A stretch of DNA of 34,616 bases, from NCBI GenBank assembly GCA_003249645.1, contig QKIH01000142.1, positions 1-34,616 of the forward strand, written 5' to 3'. Numbering within the stretch: the first letter of the stretch is position 1; the number at the start of each line of letters is the position of its first letter. The notes below the pieces were generated by a model. It searched no databases. It saw only the letters and a program-made list of their open reading frames with translations, and had not been told where the DNA came from. The DNA comes from Desulfobulbaceae bacterium (lineage in GTDB: Bacteria > Desulfobacterota > Desulfobulbia > Desulfobulbales > Desulfocapsaceae). This document shows positions 6,567 to 14,769 of this stretch, in pieces. The translations under genes and the position numbers were made by a program.

Positions 6567-8201
6567 TTATCCCATAAACGGATATTTGAAATCTTCCGGC
6601 GGAACAAACGTTTCTTTCACTGTTCTTGAAGAAATCCACCGCATCAGGTTGGCCATGGAACCAGCCTTATCGTTAGTGCCGGATGCACGTCCGCCGCCAA
6701 AAGGCTGCTGTCCGACAACTGCACCGGTTGGTTTGTCATTGATGTAAAAATTGCCTGCCGCATGCTCCAGTTTATCCAGGGCCTTACTGACAGCAAGGCG
6801 GTCAGTTGCAAAAATTGCCCCGGTAAGGCCGTAAGGAGAAGAACTGTCACAGATTTCAAGCGTCTCTTCGTAAGAATGTTCATCATACACATAGATGGTT
6901 ATTACCGGGCCGAAGATCTCTTCGACCATTGTCTTAAACCTGGGATTGGTCGTGACGACAATGGTCGGCTCAATAAAATAGCCAACCGAATCATCATAAA
7001 CTCCACCTGTTATTATATGAGCATCATCACTAGCTTTGGCAAACTCTATATAAGATACGATGGTATCAAATGCCGGTTTATCGATGACTGCCCCGACAAA
7101 ATTGGTAAAATCAGTCGGTGGTCCCATCTTGATTTCCCCTGCAGCAGCGACAAGCCCATCTTGTACCTCGGGCCAAAGATTAGAGGGTATATACGCCCTG
7201 CTTGCAGCCGAACATTTCTGTCCCTGATACTCAAACGCACCTCGAACAAGTGCCGTAACCAAAGGTTTTACCGCAGCTGACTTATGGGCAAAAACAAAAT
7301 CCTTGCCGCCAGTTTCGCCGACTATCCGCGGATAGGAATGGTAGCTTTCGATATTGGCACCGATTGTCTTCCACATCTGCTGAAAAACCCTGGTTGAGCC
7401 GGTAAAATGGATGCCTGAGAGATGCGGACTGGTCAAACAGATATCTCCGACAGCAGCACCTGATCCGGGTACAAAGTTGATGACACCTGGCGGAAGTCCG
7501 GCTTCTTCCAGAATTTTCATCAGGTAATACGGGGTAAAGACAAGCGATGAGGCAGGCTTCCAGACAACCGTATTACCCATCATGGCCGGTGCTGTCGGCA
7601 GGTTGCCGGCAATGGCGGTGAAATTGAACGGCGTTACGGCAAAAACAAATCCTTCAAGTGGGCGGTGCTGCTGATAATTCCACAACCCAGCTGACGAAGC
7701 CGGTTGATTGCTGTAGATCTGTTCTGCATAATGCGCGTTGAAACGAAGAAAATCAATCAGCTCACAGGCAGCATCAATTTCTGCCTGAAATGCTGTTTTT
7801 CCACCGGCAAGCATTGCACCGGCGTTTATTACATAGCGGTATTTTGTCGACAGCAGTTCGGCAGCCTTTAAAAAGATAGCCGCCCGCTCCTCCCACCTGA
7901 GAGATCTCCAGATCGCCTGTGCTTCAACCGCGGTCTTAATTGCAAGCTCAACTTCCTTAACGCCTGCTTTATGATATGTCGCCAGCACATGATGATGATT
8001 GTGCGGCATAACCACTTTGCCTGTATTACCGGTAGCAATCTCCTTTCCGCCGATGATTAGCGGAATTTCAACATGTTCTGAAGCCATTTTCTCAAGCGCC
8101 GCTTCAAGCTTTTGTCGCTCAGTGCTTCCCGGCGCATAACTGTATACCGGTTCATTGACCGGCACGGGGACCCTGATAACACCATTATTTAAGATATTCA
8201 T
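6567..8201 (-). CDS. pruA: L-glutamate gamma-semialdehyde (1-pyrroline-5-carboxylate) dehydrogenase
   Basis: This 544-residue aldehyde dehydrogenase oxidises glutamate semialdehyde/P5C to glutamate with NAD+, the second step of proline breakdown. It has the ALDH motifs VTPFNFTAIAGNLP, the catalytic Glu in GETGGKD (near residue 296) and the nucleophilic Cys in GQKCSAASR (near residue 330). The length and the N-terminal region (VNEPVYSYAPGS) resemble the eukaryote-like ALDH4 branch rather than the PutA-fused form. I chose the ATG at 8201 because AGAGG stands six bases before it, whereas the ATG at 8207 abuts that site and overlaps the previous stop. It follows the proline dehydrogenase gene with a two-base gap. 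Confidence 0.95.
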   Translation of the reverse strand: MNILNNGVIRVPVPVNEPVYSYAPGSTERQKLEAALEKMASEHVEIPLIIGGKEIATGNTGKVVMPHNHHHVLATYHKAGVKEVELAIKTAVEAQAIWRSLRWEERAAIFLKAAELLSTKYRYVINAGAMLAGGKTAFQAEIDAACELIDFLRFNAHYAEQIYSNQPASSAGLWNYQQHRPLEGFVFAVTPFNFTAIAGNLPTAPAMMGNTVVWKPASSLVFTPYYLMKILEEAGLPPGVINFVPGSGAAVGDICLTSPHLSGIHFTGSTRVFQQMWKTIGANIESYHSYPRIVGETGGKDFVFAHKSAAVKPLVTALVRGAFEYQGQKCSAASRAYIPSNLWPEVQDGLVAAAGEIKMGPPTDFTNFVGAVIDKPAFDTIVSYIEFAKASDDAHIITGGVYDDSVGYFIEPTIVVTTNPRFKTMVEEIFGPVITIYVYDEHSYEETLEICDSSSPYGLTGAIFATDRLAVSKALDKLEHAAGNFYINDKPTGAVVGQQPFGGGRASGTNDKAGSMANLMRWISSRTVKETFVPPEDFKYPFMG

Positions 8202-8203
8202 AA

Positions 8204-9115
8204 TCATCCTCTTTTAAATAACGCTTTTACAATGACTCCCGCCATTGCCGGGTTTTCTTTCAATCTTCTTGTGCTGTAACCAAACCAGTGCTCTCCGAAA
8301 GGCACATAAATCCTCATCTTATGCCCGGCATCGACTATTGACTGCCGAAGCGCCGGAGTCACTCCGTACAGCATCTGGAACTCATATTGATCCTTGCTCA
8401 AGCCATGTCTTTTGATCAGCTCAAGGGCACCGTCGATCAGCACTTTGTCGTGGGTTGCAATGCCAGGATACAGTTTGTGCTGCATCATGAGGTGGAGGTC
8501 TTCGAGAAACCTTTTCCTCACCTCCTCTCTATCACGATATGCTATTTCTGAAGGTTCTACATAAATGCCTTTACACAATCTGAAATTCACCGGGTTCTCA
8601 GGGGTGGAAAGTTTTGCCAGATTATTAATGTCATCGGATGTCCGCTTGAGATACGCCTGCAGCACAACCCCGACATTGGCAGGGAATTCATCGCGAATGC
8701 GTTTATAGATATCCAGAGTGTCATCTGTACAGGGAGAATCCTCCATATCAATGCGCACGAAGTTGTTATACTGTGCAGCTTTGGCAACAACCTCGCGGAT
8801 GTGCTGATATGCCTGCTCACGATCAAGAAGAAGTCCGAAAAAGCTGGGTTTAAGGCTGTAGTTGCCTTTTACCCCGGCCTGCTCCGCTGTTTCGATGACA
8901 TGCAGATATTCTAATTTATTTGCCTGGGCTTCATCGAGTGTGGTGATAAACTCGCCAAGAACGTCGATGGTCGTCAAGATTCCCTTTCGGTTGAGGTTGA
9001 GACAATTTTCAACTGCCTCTTCAAGAGTCTGACCTGCTATATACTGTTTGGAAAAGAGCCATACGAGATTCTTCGGCATGTATGGCAGCATTCCGGCAAT
9101 CGCTTTGTTGAACAT
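8204..9115 (-). CDS. Proline dehydrogenase, monofunctional
   Basis: This 303-residue flavoenzyme oxidises proline to P5C and passes electrons to FAD and then usually to the quinone pool. Beta/alpha-barrel motifs are visible: VRIDMEDSPCTDDTLDIY, VGVVLQAYLKRT, FRLCKGIYVEP, IATHDK and the C-terminal substrate motif PFGEHWFGYSTRRLKENP. Length matches the stand-alone (Bacillus/Thermus-like) form. A GGAGG ribosome site lies before the ATG. The gene opens an operon with P5C dehydrogenase, and its upstream region carries a TTGTATACAA palindrome likely bound by the divergent GntR regulator. Confidence 0.95.
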   Translation of the reverse strand: MFNKAIAGMLPYMPKNLVWLFSKQYIAGQTLEEAVENCLNLNRKGILTTIDVLGEFITTLDEAQANKLEYLHVIETAEQAGVKGNYSLKPSFFGLLLDREQAYQHIREVVAKAAQYNNFVRIDMEDSPCTDDTLDIYKRIRDEFPANVGVVLQAYLKRTSDDINNLAKLSTPENPVNFRLCKGIYVEPSEIAYRDREEVRKRFLEDLHLMMQHKLYPGIATHDKVLIDGALELIKRHGLSKDQYEFQMLYGVTPALRQSIVDAGHKMRIYVPFGEHWFGYSTRRLKENPAMAGVIVKALFKRG

Positions 9116-9189
9116 GTTTTTCCTCCAGAAAACCCATTATTTTATACTTTCTCAAAAGGTTAACTCACCTTCGATAATTAAATACCACC

Positions 9190-9201
9190 ATTGTATACAA
9201 T
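9190..9201. promoter_or_regulatory. GntR-type operator upstream of proline dehydrogenase
   Basis: ATTGTATACAAT is a perfect 12-base palindrome 75 bases before the proline dehydrogenase start. TTGTATACAA-type sites are typical for FCD-type GntR repressors. Related copies occur at 9268-9277 and 9415-9424. The whole 351-base region 9116-9466 between the two divergent genes contains no gene that I can support. Confidence 0.6.
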
Positions 9202-9267
9202 TTCGCCATACATATCTTGCCCTGCCCTAAAATAATATTCAACACCCTCTATGATCCCTATTCACTC

Positions 9268-9277
9268 TTGTATAGAA
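9268..9277. promoter_or_regulatory. Second, degenerate GntR-type site
   Basis: TTGTATAGAA matches TTGTATACAA in nine of ten positions. It lies midway between the perfect copy at 9190-9201 and the promoter-proximal copy at 9415-9424, so a looped or multi-site arrangement is possible. Confidence 0.35.
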
Positions 9278-9385
9278 GTAAGTATTCAGAAGACCATCGA
9301 CAAGCCATTTTCACGTAATTTTAAAGCGATACAGATATTATCTCTGAAGCAACCCCTGCAGTCCATGAGGGTGAAAACATTTCCC

Positions 9386-9424
9386 TTGACAGAAACAATA
9401 AAGAAATACAGTATTTGTATGCAT
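9386..9424 (+). promoter_or_regulatory. Promoter and operator of the second GntR gene
   Basis: A perfect -35 box TTGACA (9386-9391) is followed 17 bases later by CAGTAT (9409-9414), a weak -10 box. TTGTATGCAT (9415-9424), similar to the TTGTATACAA operator, adjoins the -10 box where a repressor would block transcription. This supports autoregulation of the GntR gene that begins at 9467. Confidence 0.5.
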
Positions 9425-9466
9425 TCTTAGCCGGACTTACCATTTTACCAGAAGCAGGATTATTTC

Positions 9467-10141
9467 ATGAGCTCATCAAATAAGACCAACTCAGAAGAGT
9501 CGGTATACAATAAACTGAAAAACGCGATCAAAAAACGCTACATCAAACAGGGCAGTCAGCTGGTTGAGGTAACCCTTGCACAACAGCTCGGCGTCAGCAG
9601 AACTCCGGTAAGAAGTGCGATCAAACGTCTTGAAGCTGAAGGCCTGGTCAACTCTGTTCCGAACAGAGGGGCATTCGTTATCACTCCGACATTCAAGGAG
9701 ATAGAAGAAACGTTTCAGGTCAGAAACGAACTGGAACAGATGGCCTGCCGGCTTACCGCAGCAAGAATCACAACAGAAGAAGTTGGAATCCTTGAGGAAA
9801 TACTCAAACAGGAAACCACCATTTTCAACAAAGAAGATATTGAAGATTATTATCTGATCAACGATCAGCTCCACCTGACTATTGCTAAATTCAGCGGCAA
9901 TGAAGTGCTGCACAGCTATGTCAAAGAACTGCTTGACCGGACCAGAATTTTCCTTATTCTCTTTGATCCTTTTTTCAAACTTGAGTACTGTACTTCTGCT
10001 GTAGCACATAAAGAAATCGTCGACGCCCTGGCCTCTCATGATGCAGACAGAGCAGTAGCCGCAATCAATAAACATATCCAGAGCTCAGTAGACAGCCTTG
10101 AAGAGACTGATCTGCTGCCGGATGACTATCTCACCCTCTAG
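9467..10141 (+). CDS. GntR-family transcriptional regulator, FCD type, probable proline-catabolism regulator
   Basis: This 224-residue regulator has an N-terminal winged helix-turn-helix (about residues 11-74, with LAQQLGVSRTPVRSAIKRLEAEGL) and a C-terminal FCD domain. The metal-site positions correspond to Asn132, His136, His181 and His203, so the usual first aspartate appears to be asparagine. The gene is divergent from the proline dehydrogenase operon, with TTGTATACAA-type sites next to both starts. By context it should sense proline, P5C, glutamate or a related acid and control that operon and itself. The effector is inference. It is only distantly similar to the GntR at 1535 and uses a different operator. 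Confidence 0.92.
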   Translation: MSSSNKTNSEESVYNKLKNAIKKRYIKQGSQLVEVTLAQQLGVSRTPVRSAIKRLEAEGLVNSVPNRGAFVITPTFKEIEETFQVRNELEQMACRLTAARITTEEVGILEEILKQETTIFNKEDIEDYYLINDQLHLTIAKFSGNEVLHSYVKELLDRTRIFLILFDPFFKLEYCTSAVAHKEIVDALASHDADRAVAAINKHIQSSVDSLEETDLLPDDYLTL

Positions 10142-10222
10142 GGTTGAGCAGAAAAGCCGGGCAAAGACCACATAGCCGTTGTAGCAGAAAGTTATCAGTC
10201 TTAGTTCATGACAGGACCATAT

Positions 10223-11113
10223 ATGCATTATTCTGAAAAATATAAATCAGCCGTAAACATCGATCTTCGCAAGGTCGGTATCATTACCAATAATCTCAGT
10301 GAAAGATCGCTGGAGTACGCCAAATCACTTGAATCCTGGCTGGATTCAAAATCGATACGATATACAAGAAACAACGTTGAACCGGATCTTGATATTCTTA
10401 TCACCCTAGGCGGTGACGGAACACTGCTGCGCATAGCCGAGCAGGCTGCAAGACATTCCATACCGGTTGTCGGGGTAAACCTGGGAAACCTGGGTTTTCT
10501 CACCGAACTTACTGAACAGGAGGCAATACCGGCACTTGAACAGATTTTAACCGGTTCTATTGCTGTAGAAAACCGGATGATGCTCAAAACCTGTCTGCTC
10601 GATTCGGAAAACAACCGGAAAAGCGATTACCGCTATTCTCTCAACGAAGTTGTCATCACCAAAGGGACCTTGGACAGGCTGCTCAGTCTGCAAACATCGG
10701 TCAATGGTGATCTCATTACAACCTACAAGGCTGACGGCCTCATTTTTTCAACTGCTACAGGGTCAACAGCCTACAGCCTTTCCGCCGGCGGACCGCTTGT
10801 TCATCCCGGACTCAAAACCATTCTTGTCACCCCCATCTGTCCCTTCATGCTAAGCAGCAGGCCGATAATTCTGCCTGCCGAGCAGACCTTCTCAACCTGT
10901 TTTTCTCCGAACAGCAACAACACCAGTGCCCGTATTATCATCGACGGACAAAGTGCCTGGAAACTGAATCAGCAGGAAACCCTGCTCATTGAGCAGGCTG
11001 AACACCCGCTTCAGCTCCTCGCTGCATCAAACCAAAGTTATTTCCAGGTCCTTTGCAACAAACTCCACTGGGGAGATCAGAAGAAAAACTGTGCAGAGAG
11101 AAAAAACGGGTAA
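10223..11113 (+). CDS. nadK: NAD kinase
   Basis: This enzyme of about 296 residues phosphorylates NAD+ to NADP+ using ATP or polyphosphate. The diagnostic ITLGGDGTLLRIAE motif lies near residue 65 and is followed by VGVNLGNLGFLTEL. The second signature, ADGLIFSTATGSTAYSLSAGGP, and the NEVVITKG segment are intact. The C-terminus contains the usual IIIDGQ segment. I prefer the ATG at 10223 (MHYSEKY) because AGGA stands six bases before it; an ATG at 10208 would add five residues but lacks a ribosome site. It follows the GntR gene on the same strand but probably does not depend on it. Confidence 0.96.
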   Translation: MHYSEKYKSAVNIDLRKVGIITNNLSERSLEYAKSLESWLDSKSIRYTRNNVEPDLDILITLGGDGTLLRIAEQAARHSIPVVGVNLGNLGFLTELTEQEAIPALEQILTGSIAVENRMMLKTCLLDSENNRKSDYRYSLNEVVITKGTLDRLLSLQTSVNGDLITTYKADGLIFSTATGSTAYSLSAGGPLVHPGLKTILVTPICPFMLSSRPIILPAEQTFSTCFSPNSNNTSARIIIDGQSAWKLNQQETLLIEQAEHPLQLLAASNQSYFQVLCNKLHWGDQKKNCAERKNG

Positions 11114-11235
11114 CGCACTCTTTACCCCGGCACCTTATCAATAAGCTCTTATCAGTCATTGCATTATGTTTTAATTTCAAAAGCGGTCGTCATAACATGA
11201 AGGACCATTTGACAGTACAGCTATTAAGCAGAAAA

Positions 11236-11244
11236 TGGTATACT
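11236..11244 (+). promoter_or_regulatory. Extended -10 promoter candidate before selU
   Basis: TGGTATACT is an extended -10 element (TG-N-TATACT) about 97 bases before the selU start. No good -35 box stands at the normal distance, which is common for extended -10 promoters. It would drive selU, the dehydrogenase gene and the larA homologue together. Confidence 0.35.
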
Positions 11245-11340
11245 GGCTTGTAACAGACAATCCTTCCGGTTTAACAAGTTTGAATCGTTTATCCATATAT
11301 CTATCACTGCCAGAGTTGCTTACTCGGCTTCACTACTATT

Positions 11341-12405
11341 ATGTCGTCAAAAGTTGCAGATAATCTATCTCCTGAAAACATCTTAACCTTTCCCCAAAAC
11401 CGCCCCATCAGCCTGAAACAGTCTGAAGAGGCAGATAATGTGCTGATTGATGTCCGTTCAACAAAAGAATTCGAGGAAGGATCAATCCTCAATGCTGTCT
11501 CAATACCCCTTTTTGACAACACAGAACGCAGTATTATCGGCACAATCTACAAGCACGGCAGTAAAGAAGCAGCTATTGAAAAGGGATTTGCCTTCGTTAA
11601 AGAGAAATTTCCACAGCTCATCGAACAGTTTGAACCCTACCGCAACAAGACGGTGACGATCTACTGCGCAAAGGGCGGCATGCGATCCAGGTCAATCGTA
11701 AACCTACTGCACATGCTCGGTATGAAAGTCTACCAGCTCGAAGGCGGTTACCGGCTCTACCGCCACCAGACACTGGAAAGGCTCAACCAGTTTCGCGGTA
11801 AAATGCTTGTCCTGCACGGTATGACCGGAACCGGTAAAACCCGCATCATCGAAAAGCTTTCTGATGCCATTGATCTTGAGGGACTTGCCCAGCACCGCAG
11901 TTCCCTCTTCGGCGGCGTGAACCTTACCCCCAGAACGCAGAAGCAGTTTGAAACCCTTCTTGCCAGACAACTCGATCAGCTTGGAAAACCGCCATACTTC
12001 ATCGAAGGAGAAAGCAATAAACTGGGTCAGGTTTTCCTGCCGAAATCGATTATTGAAGAGATGGCTATCGGTACGATGATCAAGATAACGGCAAGCGTTG
12101 AAACCCGGATTCAACGTATCATTGAGGACTATCCGATCACTTCAGATGAAATCCGGCAGAAGATGGAGAGTATATTCAGAACACTCACCAAACGACTAGG
12201 TCATGCGACTGTCGATAAGCTTTGTGAATTGCTGCAAAAAGACCGGATCGATGAGCTTGTCTATATCCTGCTCACCGAATATTACGACAAGCGATACGGC
12301 AATATGTATAAAAAATATACCTTCAGCCTGGAAGTGTCTTCAGAAAACATCGATGAAGCAGTTAAAGAATTGACCGAATACAGAAGCTCCCTGATTAACA
12401 CATAA
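11341..12405 (+). CDS. selU: tRNA 2-selenouridine synthase
   Basis: This 354-residue enzyme (also called MnmH/YbbB) replaces sulfur by selenium in 2-thiouridine at wobble position 34 of tRNAs for Lys, Glu and Gln, using selenophosphate. The N-terminal rhodanese domain (about residues 30-140) has the LIDVRSTKEFEEGSI start and the active-site loop YCAKGGMRSRS with Cys109. The C-terminal P-loop domain begins with LHGMTGTGKTRII (about 158-170). Length matches the family. No clear ribosome site precedes the ATG at 11341. It leads a likely operon with a 2-hydroxyacid dehydrogenase 13 bases downstream. The presence of this gene implies selenium use by the host; selD is not in the window. Confidence 0.95.
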   Translation: MSSKVADNLSPENILTFPQNRPISLKQSEEADNVLIDVRSTKEFEEGSILNAVSIPLFDNTERSIIGTIYKHGSKEAAIEKGFAFVKEKFPQLIEQFEPYRNKTVTIYCAKGGMRSRSIVNLLHMLGMKVYQLEGGYRLYRHQTLERLNQFRGKMLVLHGMTGTGKTRIIEKLSDAIDLEGLAQHRSSLFGGVNLTPRTQKQFETLLARQLDQLGKPPYFIEGESNKLGQVFLPKSIIEEMAIGTMIKITASVETRIQRIIEDYPITSDEIRQKMESIFRTLTKRLGHATVDKLCELLQKDRIDELVYILLTEYYDKRYGNMYKKYTFSLEVSSENIDEAVKELTEYRSSLINT

Positions 12406-12418
12406 CAGGAGACAGAAG

Positions 12419-13381
12419 ATGGATGTACCTAAAATTGTCATTCTGGACGGATATACCCTGAACCCTGGAGATCTTGACTGGACAGGGATAGAACAGCTCG
12501 GTCACTGCACCATCTACGACCATACAGAACCCGGCGACACCCTGAGACGTGCGGCGGATGCAGAGATGCTCTTTACCAACAAGACTGTCCTTAATAAAGA
12601 GATCCTGAACCAGCTTCCTTCACTCCGATATATAGGCGTCCTGGCAACCGGCTATAATGTCGTCGATATCAACCAGGCAAACCTGCAAAACATTGTTGTC
12701 ACCAACACGCCGGGTTATGGTGCTCCGGCGGTTGCGCAGGCAGTATTTTCTATGATTCTGCACCACACCAACCAGATTGCCCTGCATAATGACAGCGTAA
12801 AACGGGGAGACTGGGCAAGATCAGCCAATTTCTGTTATCAGCTCACCCCGCTTACGGAATTAAAAGATAAAACACTTGGCATCGTCGGTTACGGCAATAT
12901 CGGCAGGCAGGTTGCTGCAATTGCCCACGCATTCGGCATGAAGGTCATTGTCCACACCAGAACCGTACCTGAAAAAAGCGAAAACGTGACACAGTTTGTC
13001 AGTCTGAAAGAAGTCCTTGAGGCAAGTGATTTCATCACACTTCACTGCCCGCTGACCCAAGACAACGAGAAGATGATCAACAAGGCCGCCCTGTCACAGA
13101 TGAAACAAAACTGTTTTCTTGTCAACACCGCAAGAGGTCCTCTCATCGATGAAGATGATCTTGCCTGGGCACTTGGCACTAACCGAATTGCAGGTGCAGC
13201 CCTTGATGTGTTAAACATTGAACCGCCGATTCCCGATCACCCGCTATACAAGCTGAATAACTGCATTATAACGCCTCACATTGCCTGGGCTACACGGGAG
13301 GCAAGACAGCGTCTCCTCGATATCGCTGTCAGTAACGCGCAAAGCTATTTAAACAACACGCCAACAAACGTGGTCAGTTAA
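12419..13381 (+). CDS. D-2-hydroxyacid dehydrogenase (glycerate/hydroxypyruvate-type)
   Basis: This 320-residue NAD(P)H-dependent enzyme interconverts a 2-oxo acid and a D-2-hydroxy acid. The cofactor fold shows GIVGYGNIGRQVA (residues 154-166). The catalytic triad typical of the family is present as Arg239 (NTARGPLID), Glu268 (LNIEPP) and His287 (TPHIAWAT). It resembles glycerate dehydrogenase (HprA-like) most, but the substrate cannot be fixed by eye. An AGGAGA ribosome site lies before the ATG. It sits between selU and a LarA homologue, 13 and 41 bases away, so all three are probably co-transcribed. A pair with a racemase would allow use of both stereoisomers of a hydroxy acid. Confidence 0.92.
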   Translation: MDVPKIVILDGYTLNPGDLDWTGIEQLGHCTIYDHTEPGDTLRRAADAEMLFTNKTVLNKEILNQLPSLRYIGVLATGYNVVDINQANLQNIVVTNTPGYGAPAVAQAVFSMILHHTNQIALHNDSVKRGDWARSANFCYQLTPLTELKDKTLGIVGYGNIGRQVAAIAHAFGMKVIVHTRTVPEKSENVTQFVSLKEVLEASDFITLHCPLTQDNEKMINKAALSQMKQNCFLVNTARGPLIDEDDLAWALGTNRIAGAALDVLNIEPPIPDHPLYKLNNCIITPHIAWATREARQRLLDIAVSNAQSYLNNTPTNVVS

Positions 13382-13422
13382 CCGGTTTTCTGAATCACCC
13401 AAAAAACATATCGCAAAAAATC

Positions 13423-14667
13423 ATGAGCCAAGATCATCACCACATTGCATACGGCAGCAAAAGCTTTCCCTATCCTCAAACAGATAACACAACTGTCATC
13501 ACCACACCCGAGGTTGCAATTTCAATCACTGCAGAAAAGTTTTTTTCAATGCTGATAGAAAACGAGAGCTTTCAGAAACTCAACCTCAATAATGTCATCG
13601 TTGTCGTCGCTGATAAGACTCGATTATGCGGTTATCCTGAACTTCTACCAGATCTTGTAAAAGCTCTGCTGCACTTAGGCTGTAAAAAAGAATCTATCCG
13701 TTTTATCATTGCCTATGGTACCCATCCTGTTCAAAGTGAAGCGGAAAGCCTTAATGCCTACGGCCAGATTTTTAAAGAATACCAATTCATTCATCATGTC
13801 AGCAACGACATAACCAAATTTAAAGAGATTGGTAAAACTGCTGCAGGAACACCCGTCCGTGTCCGCCATGATCTTCTTGAAGCAAGCTGCGTCATCACCA
13901 TGGGCGCTATCTGCCATCACTATTTTGCCGGTTATGGCGGCGGCCGCAAACTGCTTTTTCCGGGATGTGGAGAAACATCTGCAATCTATGCAAATCACAG
14001 CCTCTATCTCGACAGTAACAAGAGAAAACTTGCAGAAAAGTGCCAGCCGGGCATTATCAATGGCAACCCGCTTGCTGAAGATCTGTTTGCGGCTGATGAT
14101 TTATTCCACAGTCATTTTGCAATCCACGGCATTATGGATCAGCACGGCAAACTTGCCGATATTATCATTGGTAAAAATCGACAGACCTTCTTTGATGCCT
14201 GTAACATACACGCAAAAAACTTTGAGATTAAAAGCAGCGAATACGATCTTGTTGTCGCTTCATGCGGCGGATTTCCGAAAGACATTAACCTGATACAATC
14301 GCATAAGGCTATCCACAACAGTGCCATGTTTGTGAAAGACGGCGGGTCACTGATTGTCTACTGCGAGTGCATAGATGATATCGGCTCTAAAACGCTGATG
14401 CCCTGGTTTGAATACGGTAACTTTGCCGATGCCTTCACAGCATTGAAAAACAGCTATCAGGGCAACGGCGGTACAGCGCTTTCTATCATGACAAAGACAG
14501 CCAGAATCAAAATCCACCTGGTAACCAGCCTCTCAGTAGATCTGTGTGCCCGTATAGGCGTTCAGAAACTTGAAGCTGAACAGGCAGACGAGATGATCAG
14601 GAATCATGCTGGCAGCACGGCTTTTATCCCAAATGCCAGTCTTACCGTTCGTCGCGGGAAAGAGTGA
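13423..14667 (+). CDS. larA: LarA-family nickel-dependent 2-hydroxyacid racemase/epimerase homologue
   Basis: This 414-residue protein belongs to the lactate racemase family that uses the nickel-pincer nucleotide cofactor. Residues equivalent to those of L. plantarum LarA are all visible at the right spacing: Asp64 and Arg67 (DKTR), His101 (YGTHPV), His166 and Lys176 (HHYFAGYGGGRK; Lys holds the pincer), His192 (NHSLY, nickel ligand), and Gln292 and Lys295 (IQSHKA). So an active cofactor-loaded enzyme is expected. The substrate may be lactate or another 2-hydroxy acid, since many homologues differ. Cofactor synthesis genes larB, larC and larE are not in this window. No ribosome site is obvious at the ATG. 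The symbol marks the family, not a proven substrate. Confidence 0.88.
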   Translation: MSQDHHHIAYGSKSFPYPQTDNTTVITTPEVAISITAEKFFSMLIENESFQKLNLNNVIVVVADKTRLCGYPELLPDLVKALLHLGCKKESIRFIIAYGTHPVQSEAESLNAYGQIFKEYQFIHHVSNDITKFKEIGKTAAGTPVRVRHDLLEASCVITMGAICHHYFAGYGGGRKLLFPGCGETSAIYANHSLYLDSNKRKLAEKCQPGIINGNPLAEDLFAADDLFHSHFAIHGIMDQHGKLADIIIGKNRQTFFDACNIHAKNFEIKSSEYDLVVASCGGFPKDINLIQSHKAIHNSAMFVKDGGSLIVYCECIDDIGSKTLMPWFEYGNFADAFTALKNSYQGNGGTALSIMTKTARIKIHLVTSLSVDLCARIGVQKLEAEQADEMIRNHAGSTAFIPNASLTVRRGKE

Positions 14668-14713
14668 TTGCCGGCGGTTGTAAGGAGGGTTAACAGAGAT
14701 TTTTGATAATTGC

Positions 14714-14769
14714 TTGTTCCGTTAAAGAATTTACGGTATCTTAAAATGTTCAAAACGTTCCAGAACATT
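14714..14769 (+). promoter_or_regulatory. Promoter and repeat-rich operator region before the TAXI-TRAP operon
   Basis: TTGTTC (14714-14719), 17 bases, then TATCTT (14737-14742) form a plausible promoter. Directly after the -10 box come two adjoining direct repeats, AAAATGTTC and AAAACGTTC, and then GAACATT, so that AATGTTC (14745-14751) and GAACATT (14763-14769) make an inverted repeat. This looks like a repressor site covering the transcription start. No regulator gene lies adjacent. Confidence 0.45.

Noticed and set aside
9171-9179. CGATAAT half-site upstream of proline dehydrogenase as a target of the first GntR regulator
   Set aside because: Only half of the palindrome is present, and such AT-rich half-sites are expected by chance.
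9491-10075. 194-residue antisense frame within the second GntR gene
   Set aside because: It mirrors the coding strand of a clear GntR/FCD gene, and its Phe/Cys-rich composition is that of a shadow frame.
11209-11214. Perfect TTGACA as -35 box for selU
   Set aside because: The nearest good -10 (TATACT at 11239) is 24 bases away, too far for a normal promoter; the extended -10 reading explains it better.
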